The notes below the pieces were generated by a model. The model did no database searches. It saw only the letters and a program-made list of their open reading frames with translations, and had not been told where the DNA came from. Both the position numbers and the translations under genes were made by a program. From Andrena cerasifolii (taxonomy: Eukaryota; Arthropoda; Insecta; Hymenoptera; Andrenidae), in NCBI RefSeq assembly GCF_050908995.1, contig NC_135121.1, positions 10,230,001-10,294,000 on the forward strand: a stretch of 64,000 nucleotides of DNA, written 5' to 3'. Of this stretch, positions 23,099 through 35,755 are shown piece by piece (the first letter of the stretch is position 1; the number at the start of each line of letters is the position of its first letter).

Positions 23099-23821
23099 TA
23101 ATTTTTTTTTACTTCTTTGAAGTTTTTTATGGGGATCCTCTCTACTTTCATCGTAACAGAATATCCTATTGAACGGTACAGCGAGCATTCGCGAGAGATT
23201 CCCTCCTCCCGATGACTTCGATGCCGAACAATGAATTCCCGCGCGAAATTCACTTTGGTCGTCGATTCGAACGATCAAAGACCCCGTTCCCGTTACTTCC
23301 TCATGGCGTTCGCATCATCAGCGTAACCGACGATTAAAGTAGACGATCTACGGTCGAATATCTCGATGCCCGGTTACCTAACGAGCGTGCCTAGCAGCCG
23401 GAGTGTACGTAAATGGGCGGTGCCGCCGATTGTTTCGGATTTCTCCAAAGCGTGTATATCTTCTGTCGGAGGAAAGTAACGATCGTGACTTGGGGCCCGT
23501 CGAGGATCGCGGGGCCCCGCATTAAACGATTCCCCCAGACGAATTGCTTCACGGTTATGCCGCGATCGGCACGGAAATTCCGCGCGCGTGGTGCCGTAAC
23601 GCTTGGGAACTGGCCTGCTCCAGAACTATCTCTGCCGCGTTTGATGCTTCCGTGTGCTGCCCCTCGTCTCGGCGTCGCGTCGTATCGAGTGTCGCGGGCG
23701 CGATTATATAAATCGCGGTCGCTCGTTTCTCGGATGGCAATTATCGCTTTCCTTTCAGCGCAGCGGAACACGGCGATGATTGTTTCGCGGGGGAGATCGC
23801 GGCGTAGACGCTCGCGGAGGA

Positions 23822-24213
23822 GACATTCCATGCGAACGCGGACAGATTTCGGAGTAAGTTTTCGTAGATTGCTGAAATTTTTTTAGATTTTTAAAATCGC
23901 GCCCGATGTTAAAAACCTGCATTTGTTTAAAATAATAGCACAAAAATGGTTCAATTTTTTTTTTTAAACTGAAATAATTTTTTCTTAAAACTTCAATGTC
24001 TTCTCTATAATCACCGCAAAGCTCATCTCCATCCGTTTACTACTTCCATAGCTATAATGTATTGAAAAAAAGTTAATACTTAACTTCAAACAGCTATAAA
24101 ATCGACGTTTTTCAAACTTTCGAAAAATCCTCTGAGGTACGTAGAAATATCACTACAGACTACAACATGTTCAAATTTCAGCAATCTACGAAAACTTATT
24201 CCGAAATCTGTCC
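23822..24213. mobile_element. foldback element, family 1 copy 2 (internally deleted, one end lost)
   Basis: Begins with GACATTCCATGCGAAC and the family left end. After about 50 bp it jumps to the central TTTTTAAAATCGCG block and then follows the full right arm. It stops at CCGAAATCTGTCC, missing the last 24 or so bases of the right terminus. Confidence 0.85.
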
Positions 24214-25405
24214 TCGGAGGGAAGCGTATTCTGGAGAGCCGGCACGGTAAATCTAGAATAGGACAGCGATCCTTTTTTCACATTCCTTCTCACTCCGAGC
24301 AGTGAATTCATCGTTCTCAAAACCCACTGTACCACGAGGAAAGAGTTTTGTGAAAAGTGTCCCACCGTGAGGAGCCAGGTGATCGATTCGGGGCCCACAC
24401 GGAAGCGCGTGCGATCCACGCTCGCGCATTCTAACGAATCCCCCCCGCAATTTATCGCGTGGCCGTGTGAAAGGCCCATTCAGGCAGGGAGGGAGAGCGG
24501 CGCGCTCGCACACGGAGGGATATATCTGGGGGATAATGAAATCGCGCGGTGAAAATCGAGCCGTCTGAAAGGGGGGCCCTCAAGATGGCCCGTAGCCAGC
24601 CTCAGATAAGGACGGGGGTGACCAATGACCCGGGGCGTCGTGACAGGCGCGCCTCTAGGAAGTTATTCGACACACTCCTCTGTCCTGCATTCTCCTACAC
24701 GGCAGTCCCCTGCCCCGTGCCCCTCTGTCTCTCCTTTCGCGGCTGGATCCCCGACGCGGCTACACACATAAGCTTTCACGGCGGATCCTAGCGGCTCGCG
24801 GCTCCATGCAAATTTATATTGGAATTTTTGCCTGGGAAATGGTGCTTTGATCGAACGCAGGAAACCGTTAAGTTCCTTCGCGGCGTGCGTGTACCCCGTG
24901 ATAAGGCGATTACGCGATACGGGAACAGACGGATCGCATTGTATCTGATACACGGCCGCCCCCTCGTGGCCCCTGGCCCCCCTCGTGCACCGTTGGCCGT
25001 TTCGATTCGATGGGAGCGAGCGGGAATCCGCTTTCAAGCTTCGTCGAAAACATCTTCCTTCGAGGATCCATGGCCCGACAAGATTGTTTGTCCTGTCGTG
25101 CGCTCATTCCATGTGGAAAGTCCCATTTGGGTTACACTTCTGTGGAGTCACGGTGCGGCGACTCTGCTCGCTTGAAAAGCCAAATGGAGGTAAGCCTGAG
25201 TCGAGGTTGACAGTGCTGGAGGAGTGTCGTTTCAAAGAAATTCGATGTGAAACAATATTTTGAGGGGTATGACAGATGACAGACTCGTTTCGTAAGGAAT
25301 GGTCCTGGCATCGACAGATTTCTGATCTGTCACGCTGCAATCGGCTCACCCGTTTTCAAGCCTCTAATCTGGGACACCTTTTTCAAGCGTCAGAATGTAA
25401 CGCAA
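24214..25405. other. noncoding, no supported feature
   Basis: Unique GC-moderate sequence between two inserted elements. Confidence 0.55.
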
Positions 25406-25410
25406 CGTTT

Positions 25411-26048
25411 CACAGTGGGGAAATTTTGCGATTTTATGGCCAAAACTACAGAAATGAAATTTTTAAATTTTACAAATTTAATACAAATGTCAGTTGAAGA
25501 ACTATATCCATTTTTGTGGTCAAAATCTGAAAACTTATTTTCAATATATAAAATTCGGCACTTTTACGTTCTAATATATGAGAAACTAAATTATCCGAAA
25601 AACAGCACTGGATAGTGTTTAAAAAAATGCATATAATTACAAGATTAGCAACTATTAGCAATTAATAATTGCATTTATAGAATCAAAATAGTTCAACGTA
25701 AAATAGGAATGAAAATCTTTGCAGGATATTATGGGATTGATAACTATTTTATGTATTGAAAATTGATTCTTATATGAAAAGGTTATTTCTAAAACGCTAC
25801 TTTAAAAATTGTATAAATTACGTATTAAAAGCCGAAACATAATTATTATGAGGACAAAAGGATATCTTACATACCACCAATAAATGTTTGCGAGTCTATA
25901 CGAGCTTTGTATTAAAACATTTAACAGTAAAATTGGCGGCATTTGATACTAATATTAGTTCTTCGATTGACATTTGCATTTATTTTGCCGAAATCCAATA
26001 TTTATTTTTGTGGTTTTGGCCATAAAATCGCGAAATTTCCCCACAGTG
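25411..26048. mobile_element. CACWGTG-ended inverted-repeat element, possibly Transib-like (638 bp)
   Basis: Left terminus CACAGTGGGGAAATTTTGCG; right terminus, inverted, CACTGTGGGGAAATTTCGCG. The similarity continues for about 100 bp of arm. The interior is AT-rich without a transposase frame. Flanks are CGTTT on the left and, after one extra G, CGTTC on the right, a possible imperfect 5-bp duplication. A hAT origin is the alternative, but no matching 8-bp duplication is seen. Confidence 0.65.
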
Positions 26049-26054
26049 GCGTTC

Positions 26055-27248
26055 TTCCCGATACAAATCCGATCCGGGGTCTTTGTTCCGTTCCTCTGGG
26101 ATTCAGTGAACTCTGGCGTTCTGGGAGGAATCCACCGATATCCAAAAGTAATCCTTTAGACAAGACAAAACGTCGAGTTACTGTCTCAGACAAACGGGCT
26201 CCGCGTTTAGAAATCTCGGCTGTATAACAGCAGTGGGAACAGTGGTCAGAGGAGGCCTCGTCGAACCGATAGAGGCCCAAGATTTCGTTCACCCGATACG
26301 AATCGTTGCTTGAAATACGATTAAAGATTCGGAGGCAGTCTCCGCGGTAGAGGATCGTGGGGTTCTCGATACCCTGCCACGATACTTATCACGCTCGGTG
26401 ACGATATATACCAGGGGAGACGCCCACGAGCGGACAAACGGTGTCGCAAACTCGGAAACACGGCATCTAATCGTAATGTTTTATTGTTACACGGCACTCT
26501 ACGCGTGGCGGTGAATTAGCTCGCGCGCTCGTGGTCGTGCCACAGCATTCTTCCTATTATTCCTAGACTTCCCATTATCTCTGATCTCATCTTCCTCTAT
26601 CAACCCTTCCAACGCACGAGCTACGAATGAAGCCCCACCTTTGCTCCCAGGACAATTAACCCAGGCTACAAAACCAGTCACCAGTTGTTCCCAAAGCATC
26701 CGGCAGGGTATCGTTGCACAGCCTGAAAGGAGCTGCTCTCGATAGCGCGGAGAGCAGCTATCGACGCCAGTTGGATCCGAGCGATATATGCGGGAGCGAC
26801 GCGGCGCGGCGCGCAACCAGCCGCCCACGAATAGACGAGCGTGTGTCGCAACGCAACGGCGTCTCTCCGCGTCTCTCCCTGGCGAGAACACAGCTCTCCT
26901 TTGCTCCCTCGTGCACGGGCTGATTTATCGACATGCCCTCGAATTATATGCCGCGGCTCCGGCCAGCTTTCACCGTGTACCACGGCTACCAGCACGCCGA
27001 CACGTACCCGCGATCCTTTTGTTTCGTCCGCGCGATTTCGACACCCAGCCGACCCCCACCGCGCCCGCGATTGTCCTTGCGTCGCGTAATCGAGGCGCGT
27101 ATCGATACGCGGCCAACGACAACCCGGGGGCCTCTGACCCCCTCGCGAGCCTAGACCGACACTTTGCACAGGAATGCGCGCTGTCTGCAAAAAGCACGGG
27201 CAACGATTCGATCGCGGTTCGGGGGAGGGCCTGTTTCACGGCGCTGCA
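26055..27248. other. noncoding, no supported feature
   Basis: CpG-rich, with overlapping 130-170-codon frames on both strands (26.5-27.3 kb). All are Arg/Pro/Ala-rich, as expected from base composition alone. Confidence 0.55.
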
Positions 27249-27253
27249 CGTCG

Positions 27254-27811
27254 CACAGTGTCACGAGTATATAAGAAAAAAATCATTTTTCCATTAAGAT
27301 ACAGTTATTTACACGTAATTGATATGTTAATCATATTTGTACACAAGAAAATAATATTTAACATAAAATAATTCATTAAAATATATTTTTGAACATCAGT
27401 TTTATTAGTTAATCATATCGAGCATAATTTTGTGAAACAAATAAAATATATATTTTTTAAATATATTTAAACACAAATTAATAACAAACATATGAAACAA
27501 TTATAGAAAATAAAATTAATTTTTTAAATAATTTGGGTTGATAATAAATTTTAAATTATTCATTCTTATTATACATCTTCGTCACTATCAGTTGAATCTG
27601 AAGGAATTCGAAGCTCAGTTTCTTTGAAAAATAAATATTCTAGCACAGATTTGTCTAATTTTTCGTTTTATTAATGTATTTCTTCTCACGTGGGAGCACT
27701 CGGGAGCAGATAAAATTTACATCAAATTAAAGGGCATAAAAAGAACTAAATGTAGTCACAAAATTTAAAAACTGAAATTTTTGCTTTTTGAACACGTGCC
27801 GCGACACTGTG
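27254..27811. mobile_element. CACAGTG-ended AT-rich element, possibly Transib-like (558 bp)
   Basis: The left end CACAGTGTCACGAG and the inverted right end CACAGTGTCGCGGC match over about 14 bp. CGTCG lies directly left (27249-27253), and CGTCG lies right (27813-27817) after one additional G. Five-base CGNCG duplications with CACWRTG termini are the pattern described for Transib. The body is over 70% A+T and noncoding. Short terminal repeats keep confidence moderate. Confidence 0.5.
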
Positions 27812-27817
27812 GCGTCG

Positions 27818-30800
27818 GCTGGGTGATCCTACTTTCGATTTTTTCGGCCACGGGGTGATTGAAGGGCTTGAACGTTCCTTTTAGTAAAAAAAAATAGTGC
27901 GAGGTGCGCTCGTAGCCTACTGATTTGTGAATTTCGAGAGACCAAGCTGCTCTCGACCTCCTCCACCTAATTCACCTCCCCCGGAATGTTTCCTCCCCAG
28001 TGATTGCGTGAAACTGTTACACCGAAAGGAGCATTTGCATACCCGAGTTCCGAGCACAAACGTTAGGCGCGCTCGGCTCTGTCAGCTTTGCTCTGATAAC
28101 GCGGAGAAAATTCCCAAGGCCAATACGCATTAGTCTTCGTTCCGGTAATCACATTTCGAGCCACGCCCGTAACGAATTAGCATAATCGGTATCTTCCTCC
28201 GTCAGGCCCCTCTCCCACTAATCCCCGCGTCTATTCGAGCCGTATGAATAAAGTGCGCGCGTGTATCCATTTTCGAAATGATTTACACGCTTGCTTGTCG
28301 TGAGCGGCAACGGCCAGGAGATTGCGAGGGTGAAGGGGGAGGGTAGAGGAGGAGGGTTGCGCGAGGCGATGGTAATGAGAAACGAGGGGAACAGCTAGCA
28401 GCGGACTGGAGAAGTGAAATGAAGAGAAACTTGGAAAAGTACCGGCGGACGTGGCTGCGCGACGAATCTAGCGGGAGAAACACTTTCGAAGGTTTAATCT
28501 GCGGGAGTATCAGAGGAACCTACTACGTGGATACACCCCGAGGTGCTCGCCGAGTCTCCTGCGCCGTTTACGTACGTGACAAGTGGTTTTGCGCCTAGGC
28601 TGTCGGGCTTTAATTAACCCCCAGTGGCGTTCCCACGAAAAAGTTGTCGTATCCGCGCCGGACGGCCGGCCTGCGTCCCTTTCTTAATCCAATTTCGCCT
28701 GGTATTAATCTAATTACGAGCGCGGCACGTATGCACGGAACAGTGACGTGCAACTATGCCGCGCGAGGCCCGCGATTTCGCAATCGGATCGCGAGAAACG
28801 CTGTCTGCGGAGCTTTGACCGGGCCAGCGGGAGAGACCCTGCTCCCCTAGTTCCAACGGGGATCTAGATCGATATCTCGCGATGCTGGGCGAGCGATACG
28901 GGTGCCTGCGTGCCGCTAATGACTCAAGGACGATCGAATGTAGGCCGATATTGACACTGGACGCGGTTCAAGTTCCTTTAAGCTTGGCAGACTTCCCAGA
29001 GTACTCCTGCAGACGGAACGTGGAATCTTCCCTATCAGGGAAAACGGTCTTCCGAAGTTACAGTGCAATACACCTTCGACTTGACCACGTCGAGCGGTTT
29101 CATGGTACACTATTGTTGTTTCATTGAATCTGCGCGGAAAGCGGCCAGTGACCGCCCTCCTGCAATTACGAGGGTGCTCGTAAGAGGTATCTAACGCACG
29201 CCTCGATATTCCGTTTCTATTACTTTCTGTCAGGCGTCTGAACGGTGTACTTTATCAGCGTAACGCCTTAAAAAGGTGGCGAGCTGCAGGCCACTCGCAT
29301 TTCTCATTCGAGTCACGCGACACGCCGGCCATCGCGATCCATATCGACGAGGTGTCAGGTGCTATTCCCTTTCGATTCCGTGCAACGAACAGGCGTTTAT
29401 AAATCATCGGGAGCGACACGGAATTCCTGCTTAGCATAGCCGGGGATCGCGTTCATTAATTCCGACCAGTTATCGCTACAAAGTGCTGATCAGGATACAT
29501 TGTAAGGGGCGTCGGATGGAATCGGACCGCTTTCGGGTTCATCTATCTTCCTCCCCTTCCCGTGCAATTATTTCTATTAGACCTAAGCACGCCTTCCGTT
29601 CGACGAACGTCTCGTTAATTATTTCGTCGTTTCGCGCGCAATAAGGGCGCGTCGCCTATCGCCGCTCTTTTGCATATAGGCGGCTAATAACATACAATTA
29701 GACCGTACGCCGCTTTTTAATCTGCCCAGGCGTTCATTTTTCCTTCATCGAGAAAAGTGCATCGCGGCTCCGATCTGGCTGGTCATTTCGTCTGACGTAA
29801 CTAGCGATCGAGAAGCTTCTTCCAGTGGCAAGCGATCGATGCCTGGAAACGGGATTCTTCTTCTCGATGGCGAATGCACGCGCGAAGATTAATTTAGCAT
29901 CCAAAGGGAATCCGGTGACTTTAGAGCTTGGATAGAATATCAAGTCGCGATGGGCGCAAAGAAGAATCCTCGGTGCAGTCGCTCCTTCCATTCGTCTTGT
30001 TCTTTCGACGAAAGCCTCTCGCAAACGAGATTAAATCTGAGGATCAATTCCAGCCTGGATAAGAAACCCCTTTCGATGGGACCGAAGAAAAAGGGGCCCG
30101 ACGATCGGCCACGAGATTACCGGGGCTCATTAACCAATTACTTTCGTCCAGAGGAGGAGGGAGCAGCTTTCGAGGGAGTTTCAGGGGCCGCGTGCTCGAC
30201 ATTCTGCCTTTTTTCCCCGCTTTTGACTAGCTTCGCCACCGCCTCCCGGCCGTCACCTCTCGCAAACCGTAATAACTTCCTCACGAACGAGCAAGAACAC
30301 CGTCATCCATCATACCTGGACCAGGGTTCTCAACCTCCGCTGATGGGTGCTGTTCCTGGTCCCGCGGTGACTGTGATACATTACTCGAGGGGACGCGAGC
30401 AGACGTTCGCTGTTTAGAAAAGACACGTCTCGATGCCAGTGGTATTCCATTTTGTAATCTCCCTTCGTCGAGTAGGTACTTGAGTGAACTATGATCTATG
30501 ATCAGCTGCGTCTCGCTGACCCCGAGTTCTCAAGGTCAGAGGCTGGCAAGGTCGACGGAGCGCAAAGTCATTTTCCTCTTTGGTTATGGGCAATGGGTAA
30601 TTTCAGCGGAATATATGGTCGCCTGCAATTAACAGGGCCGAACGGCGGCCGAAGTTTTTCGCGTGGCGAGGCTCGAGGCATCGGCCGTCCGCGTGCAAGG
30701 GACGTGTCCTTCTTAAGATTCCGTGCCGATCGCCGAAACGTCTCAATAATTGCTAATTGGAAGGTGGCACGAGTTTAAAAAGTGGTCGCACGTCGTCCAT

Positions 30801-30864
30801 CTCGGATCAGCCTCTTTCCACCACCTGCCCCGCTTTCTCCCCCTCGCCCTGTCACGACACAGCA
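27818..30864. other. noncoding, no supported feature
   Basis: Unique sequence with blocks of TTAATTA-type motifs; no repeat or gene identified. Confidence 0.55.
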
Positions 30865-31119
30865 ATCTAGAGACGCGGTAGCGTCTCGACGTCAAGTACA
30901 TGAAAGACACCCTGTATATATGTCGACTGTCGCTACCGCTATCATTCACTCGTCGCACGGCTAATCCAACCTAACCTGAAACTTATTTCATTAATATCTC
31001 ATCACGCCTGCAATATTTTCTAAATTTAAAGGCATTTTTCGCATGTAAACCGCATATAAGCTTTCGAATAAGACTAAATTCAATAAAATCGGTCCACGCA
31101 TGACAGAGATATCGTAATA
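30865..31119 (+). repeat. dispersed repeat module R1, copy B
   Basis: Direct copy of the 22244-22496 module, with the same start (ATCTAGAGACGCGGTAGCG) and the same GAGATATCGTAATA end. Confidence 0.85.
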
Positions 31120-31214
31120 TCGTCTCATGGATCAGTCGGAAACGGAAGAATTTTTCTTCTGATTTTTCTTCTGATTCTCTAAGCCAAATTAAAAAAGCCA
31201 AGTATAAAAAAAAT

Positions 31215-31731
31215 CGCCAAGTACATGAAAAAGTTGTGGACAGAAAAGAGTATTACAAAAAATAGAAGATAATAATAAGTACAAAATAAAAAAAAGATAT
31301 GAAATCAAAATGAGCTGCAAGTACATAAAGGTGCTTTCCAACTACACTTAAGATGATACAACTACATATACACAGCTAAAATACTTTGTTCATACATTCC
31401 ATTACTCATATCGCGGACATTTTAATTAACCCGTCAAAAAGAATCCCATTTACAAAACATTGTCGTAAATTAATAGCTTTACAAAATTAATGATATACAA
31501 AAATTACGCCAATTATAACAATAGCTATTTATACAAAGAAAAAAATGTATTAAATAATATTAAGCAGATATATTTTTATACAAATAAATATTTTAACACG
31601 AATAAATATTTTATTCAAAATACTTGGCGCTGCGCTCCGAATTGGTGTTGCTAAACTGATTAAATATGTATAAATTGCATTAATCTTTTTCTCTCTTTCT
31701 TGTGCGTGCGTTCGTGAATGTGTGCATGTGT
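31215..31731 (-). repeat. dispersed repeat module R2, copy B (inverted)
   Basis: Reverse complement of 22596-23098, running from CGCCAAGTACATGAA to GTGTGCATGTGT. It sits 95 bp after R1, as R2 does in copy A (99 bp), but the two spacers are unrelated. Confidence 0.85.
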
Positions 31732-32750
31732 ACGGCCGGGGAGTCCGGATTCTTTTCTTCACCCCAAGTGTGCATTGCAACAGTACCTAATCCTCGCGCG
31801 GCGCCTGAACAGCACTCTCGTCGCTCCTCGCCGTTCACTTCAGAAACAATTCGATTCCACGCGCAGTCCACTCTCGGACCTCATTACGCGACCGCGAGCC
31901 GCGCCAGTAAACCCAGAAACCTCTGCTATCCGAAATCAAAGCGATCGCCGGTGATTCTCCGAATGCGCCCTTTCTCCCAATTCATTCCTGCACGTACTCG
32001 CTCGAGAGAGCAGCGTGATCGTCCAGTTCCTCCCTGCATCGTTCGCGGGATGCGCGAGTAAAAGCTCCCCCCTTGCCTCTCCGCCCGTGCCTGTCCATCT
32101 CTGTCCCCCGTCCGCTCCCCAGGTTCGCGGAGTCTTCCTTTCTCTGCCCGCCAGTCTTCTCCCCTTTCCCTTTCGTCCTGCCCCGTCACTGTCAATAAGT
32201 TATGTAGCGGCGCACGTGCGCGCTCGCTAATAGAAGTACAAAGCCCGCTGGAAAGCCTAGTAGGAAAGCAGCTACCGTGCCAGCGGCGAGGGCCCCGACC
32301 AGTGACCGCAGAATCATCGTTCCCCGGGTACACGGACGCTGACAGCCTTTCCAATTGTGCAAGCCAACCAGATGCAACCGTGGATCGATCCGAGCGGCCG
32401 GGGAATTTAATGCTGCCGATTGTTAACGTCTGGTTAACAGCTCGACCGGGTCCTGCTCGCGCGTGCCGCTCTGAATTCGAAAATATTCTCCCCCCGGGTC
32501 TTCGGAAATGGTCAGGCCGTTTCGAGTGGGAAGGAACAATGCTGTTGCTTTCCAATGAATTACGCCCGCTCGTTCAAGCGGCTCGCACGGTACGCGTGGA
32601 GTACGCGCTTCGAATTAGAAATTCAGAGTGGAGAGATTTCTTTGGTGAAACTAGGAAACGGGTGATTTCTTGGGCAAAGGTTCTCGGTGAGGTGGTCTAA
32701 ATTGTACAGCGCGGACTGATCGCTGAAGGAAAGACAGGAGAGAGAAATGC

Positions 32751-32868
32751 GGAGATTCGAACGCCTGGCGCAGCGATGTGGAGACTTGAACGCTAGGTAG
32801 GCGACACTGGAGACTTGAACGCTGGGTTACGCGATACTGGAGACTCGAACGCCCGGTCAGGCGGTGTG
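32751..32868. repeat. 29-30-bp tandem repeat, four copies
   Basis: Units start with GGAGA[CT]T[CT]GAACGC at 32751, 32780, 32809 and 32839. They share a central GG[TC][TCA]AGGCGA-like segment and have diverged by several bases each. Confidence 0.8.
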
Positions 32869-35689
32869 CAATAGCGTTCTTTATCGCGAAAGGGGCACCG
32901 CGTCAGCGTAAATAATTAAGCACCCTCTCCAGGATTAATCGCCTTAAACGAGAGCCCCAGTTCGCCTTGATCCCGAAACTTATTAATGGTCGGTCGCAGC
33001 GCGGAAGAGGATCCAGCGCGGGCACCGATATCTCTCGACCCCGGACTGTCCGGAGATATCGCCTGGAACGATTTTATCGGTGTCGCGGGCGCATTAAGGA
33101 TGCAACGAACACCGCCAACCCTTAACCGCTCCCCCTGTGACGCGTCACAGCCTCGTTAAGCCGGCATTGATTTATCCCACCGCTTATTTCGAAGGACACT
33201 GCATTAATATCCAGCGTCATTTCGCGCGGTAATTGCGCTCGCAAGGTCCAGCTAATAAATGGGTGCTTTATTTTTCGTCGACAGGGTGTATTTTACTGTC
33301 GGGCCACTCGAGATTCGACTATTCCGTGGACACCGTAGCTACTCCTCCTTTGCAGTACCATCGCAGCCTTCGTCTCGTACGATACTCGAGTTGCAAGGAA
33401 TTCCTCCCGCGTCCCTGAGACTCTCCAAGATCGAAGGAGAACGGCCCCTGCAACAATGAACAGTCTTTTCGACCGTGACCACCAGCGAAATTGAGAAACA
33501 TCAAACCACCCCGCGATGTCACGTCCGTCTGCGGTTCGCAAAAGCGCATGTCCACGACTGACGGCGACGCGATCGACGAAATCGATCGACCCTCGGCAAT
33601 ATTGAATCGTAACACGCAACATTGTCTCCAGAGACGAGGAGCGCAGACCCAGGCGGAGGAGTACACGGCGGACGAAGGGGAGCGGGGCTAGTACCACGGC
33701 GAACGAGCGGGCATTTCGCTTTCAAGTCTATTTCATAACAAAGCCGCAGCTTCGCTGGAGAGCTCGGCCGCTGCGGTCGGACGGGGGAGCAGCAAAAGAC
33801 CAAGGGAAAGGGGAGAAAAAAGAGCAAGGGGAACGCGCGCGCTGTTCCCTGCACGACGTTCCGTTTCAACGTCTGGCGAACTCGCACCTTTCCCGGTGCA
33901 CTTTTCAGACGCTCCGTCGTTCGCGTAATAATATTCGACGTTTCGAAACCTCCCGCGTGGTGGAAGCCTGTCCTTATTGAGAAGCACGCGTGGAGCTGTT
34001 TACGTTAATTGAACGGTTGCAGATGTCTTAGAAAGGAGAGATTAAATTTTGACACTTGATTCTACGGCACTCGATCAGAGACGCTTGCTTTCCCAAGTTA
34101 TTCAGCCGCGAGGCCCACCTTGGGTACTTTTCCAGCGGTTTAACGCGAAATGGGAAGTAAAGCGGACAAAACGGAGAACAGGGCTTTCGTCGTTGATCGG
34201 CTTGTCCGGGAAGATCGACAAGAAGGCGCTGGCTCGTTCCTCTCGAGTTGAGATCTAAACGGCGCGACGACGAGGACCAGCGTTCCAGTGGCTCGGTCGA
34301 GTGGTCGGAAGTAAACACGATTACGTTCCGCGAAGATCCAGCGAGCGTTTATCGTGCGCTGTCTAACGAGGGGGATAGTAAATTACGAGCAACGGGACTG
34401 GCCAAACTCCTCGTCTTTCCCTTCCGCTCGAGTGTCCACTCGGCCCGGCCAGCCTTCCATCATCTCCTAATGACGAAAGTCGAAGAAAAAGGTGAGCAGC
34501 CGCGAGATCGCCGGCTAGATACCTGATGACTGTCGCGTGACAGAATTGGCAACCGATTTAATGGCTTATTAATGTTAATGCAGCCGGAATGAAAAGGAAG
34601 AGGCAAATGACAGGCGGCGAGCAGGCGTTTTCCAGGAACCTCCCGCCTTTAATGCGCACTCCTGCGACGCGAGACAATTTCATTCAAATCCCACCGACTG
34701 CATCAGCTGCTTTTCCTTGCGCCGGGGGTGCTGCATCACCGAGAGTGAAAATAATTAATAGACTCGGGACCCGCGTCGCTGAAGGCGTACTGGGGATGCT
34801 ACGTTTCCAGCGAAACCAGATTCAAATCGTAGCTGCGGATGGAGGAACAATGCGTAGAATCTCTTGGAATTTGGATCTCTGAAGAAACTTCACGGTTAAG
34901 CAGCTCATCGATCACGCGCTGGTTACTTCCACTATCCTTCGATCGACTGCGATAGCAAGTTGCAATATGGAATCGCTGCAGTCAGCACAGCGGCAAAAGA
35001 GGGTTTTTCCTCGGAGTCAGAAGGTCGGGCATGGCCCAGGGTCTAATGAACGCGGGCTGATCAATCTCTTCAACGCGATCGGACGCCGAGGATCAGGACG
35101 AAAAAGGAATCGCGGTTTCCTGCTACCGGAGGACTCGTTTCTCTTCCCTTTTACCGATCCTGTCTATATTAAGAACGGTGCAAGTGGAGGCCTTGCACTA
35201 AGTGGATTGCATCTACATTGCAGATGTTTTCTTGTACGTCCCGCCTCTTAATTGCGTACACTTATCGGTTTCTTTCCCGCGCGAAACGGACGCGGCTGGC
35301 GCGCACCAAGTGCGATGTCGTGTTACGGTTTTTCGCAATTCATTTGGCAACTCCGTTACCCGGGGCTGAATAATGGCGATCCGAAGGTTGCCAGACTTAT
35401 CTGAACCTCTCTGGGTACCTGCCAGTAAACTCACTCGAAATGTCAGAAGGCCTAGTTCCTCTAATACTATTGTACGTTCCTGGGACTCTGAATACTACAA
35501 GGGCTTGCAGGAAAATCGATGAATCCCGAGGAGATTCGTATTTCTTACGCGGTACAGTCTTTGCGCATCAAGTTCCATGAAGATTGTTTAAAGAACCACG
35601 GGTAGCGAAGTTTTTTTGGTAGCGATCGAGGCAGGCGGGTCTCCTCGGGTTTTTTCTTTCTCGCTGGCATTCTTCCACGGCAACGAAGA

Positions 35690-35755
35690 TTCCACGGGAG
35701 ATCGTACACCCGTTTAGACGACCGAACGTCTCGACCGAACCCGATATCATCGCTC
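35690..35755. repeat. segment duplicated at 36997-37079
   Basis: Shares GATTCCAC, GGGAGATC and CCCGTTTAGAC blocks plus a trailing ATATCATC with the later copy, in the same order and orientation. Shared words continue across about 65 bp with small gaps, pointing to an old local duplication or a conserved noncoding motif. Confidence 0.5.
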
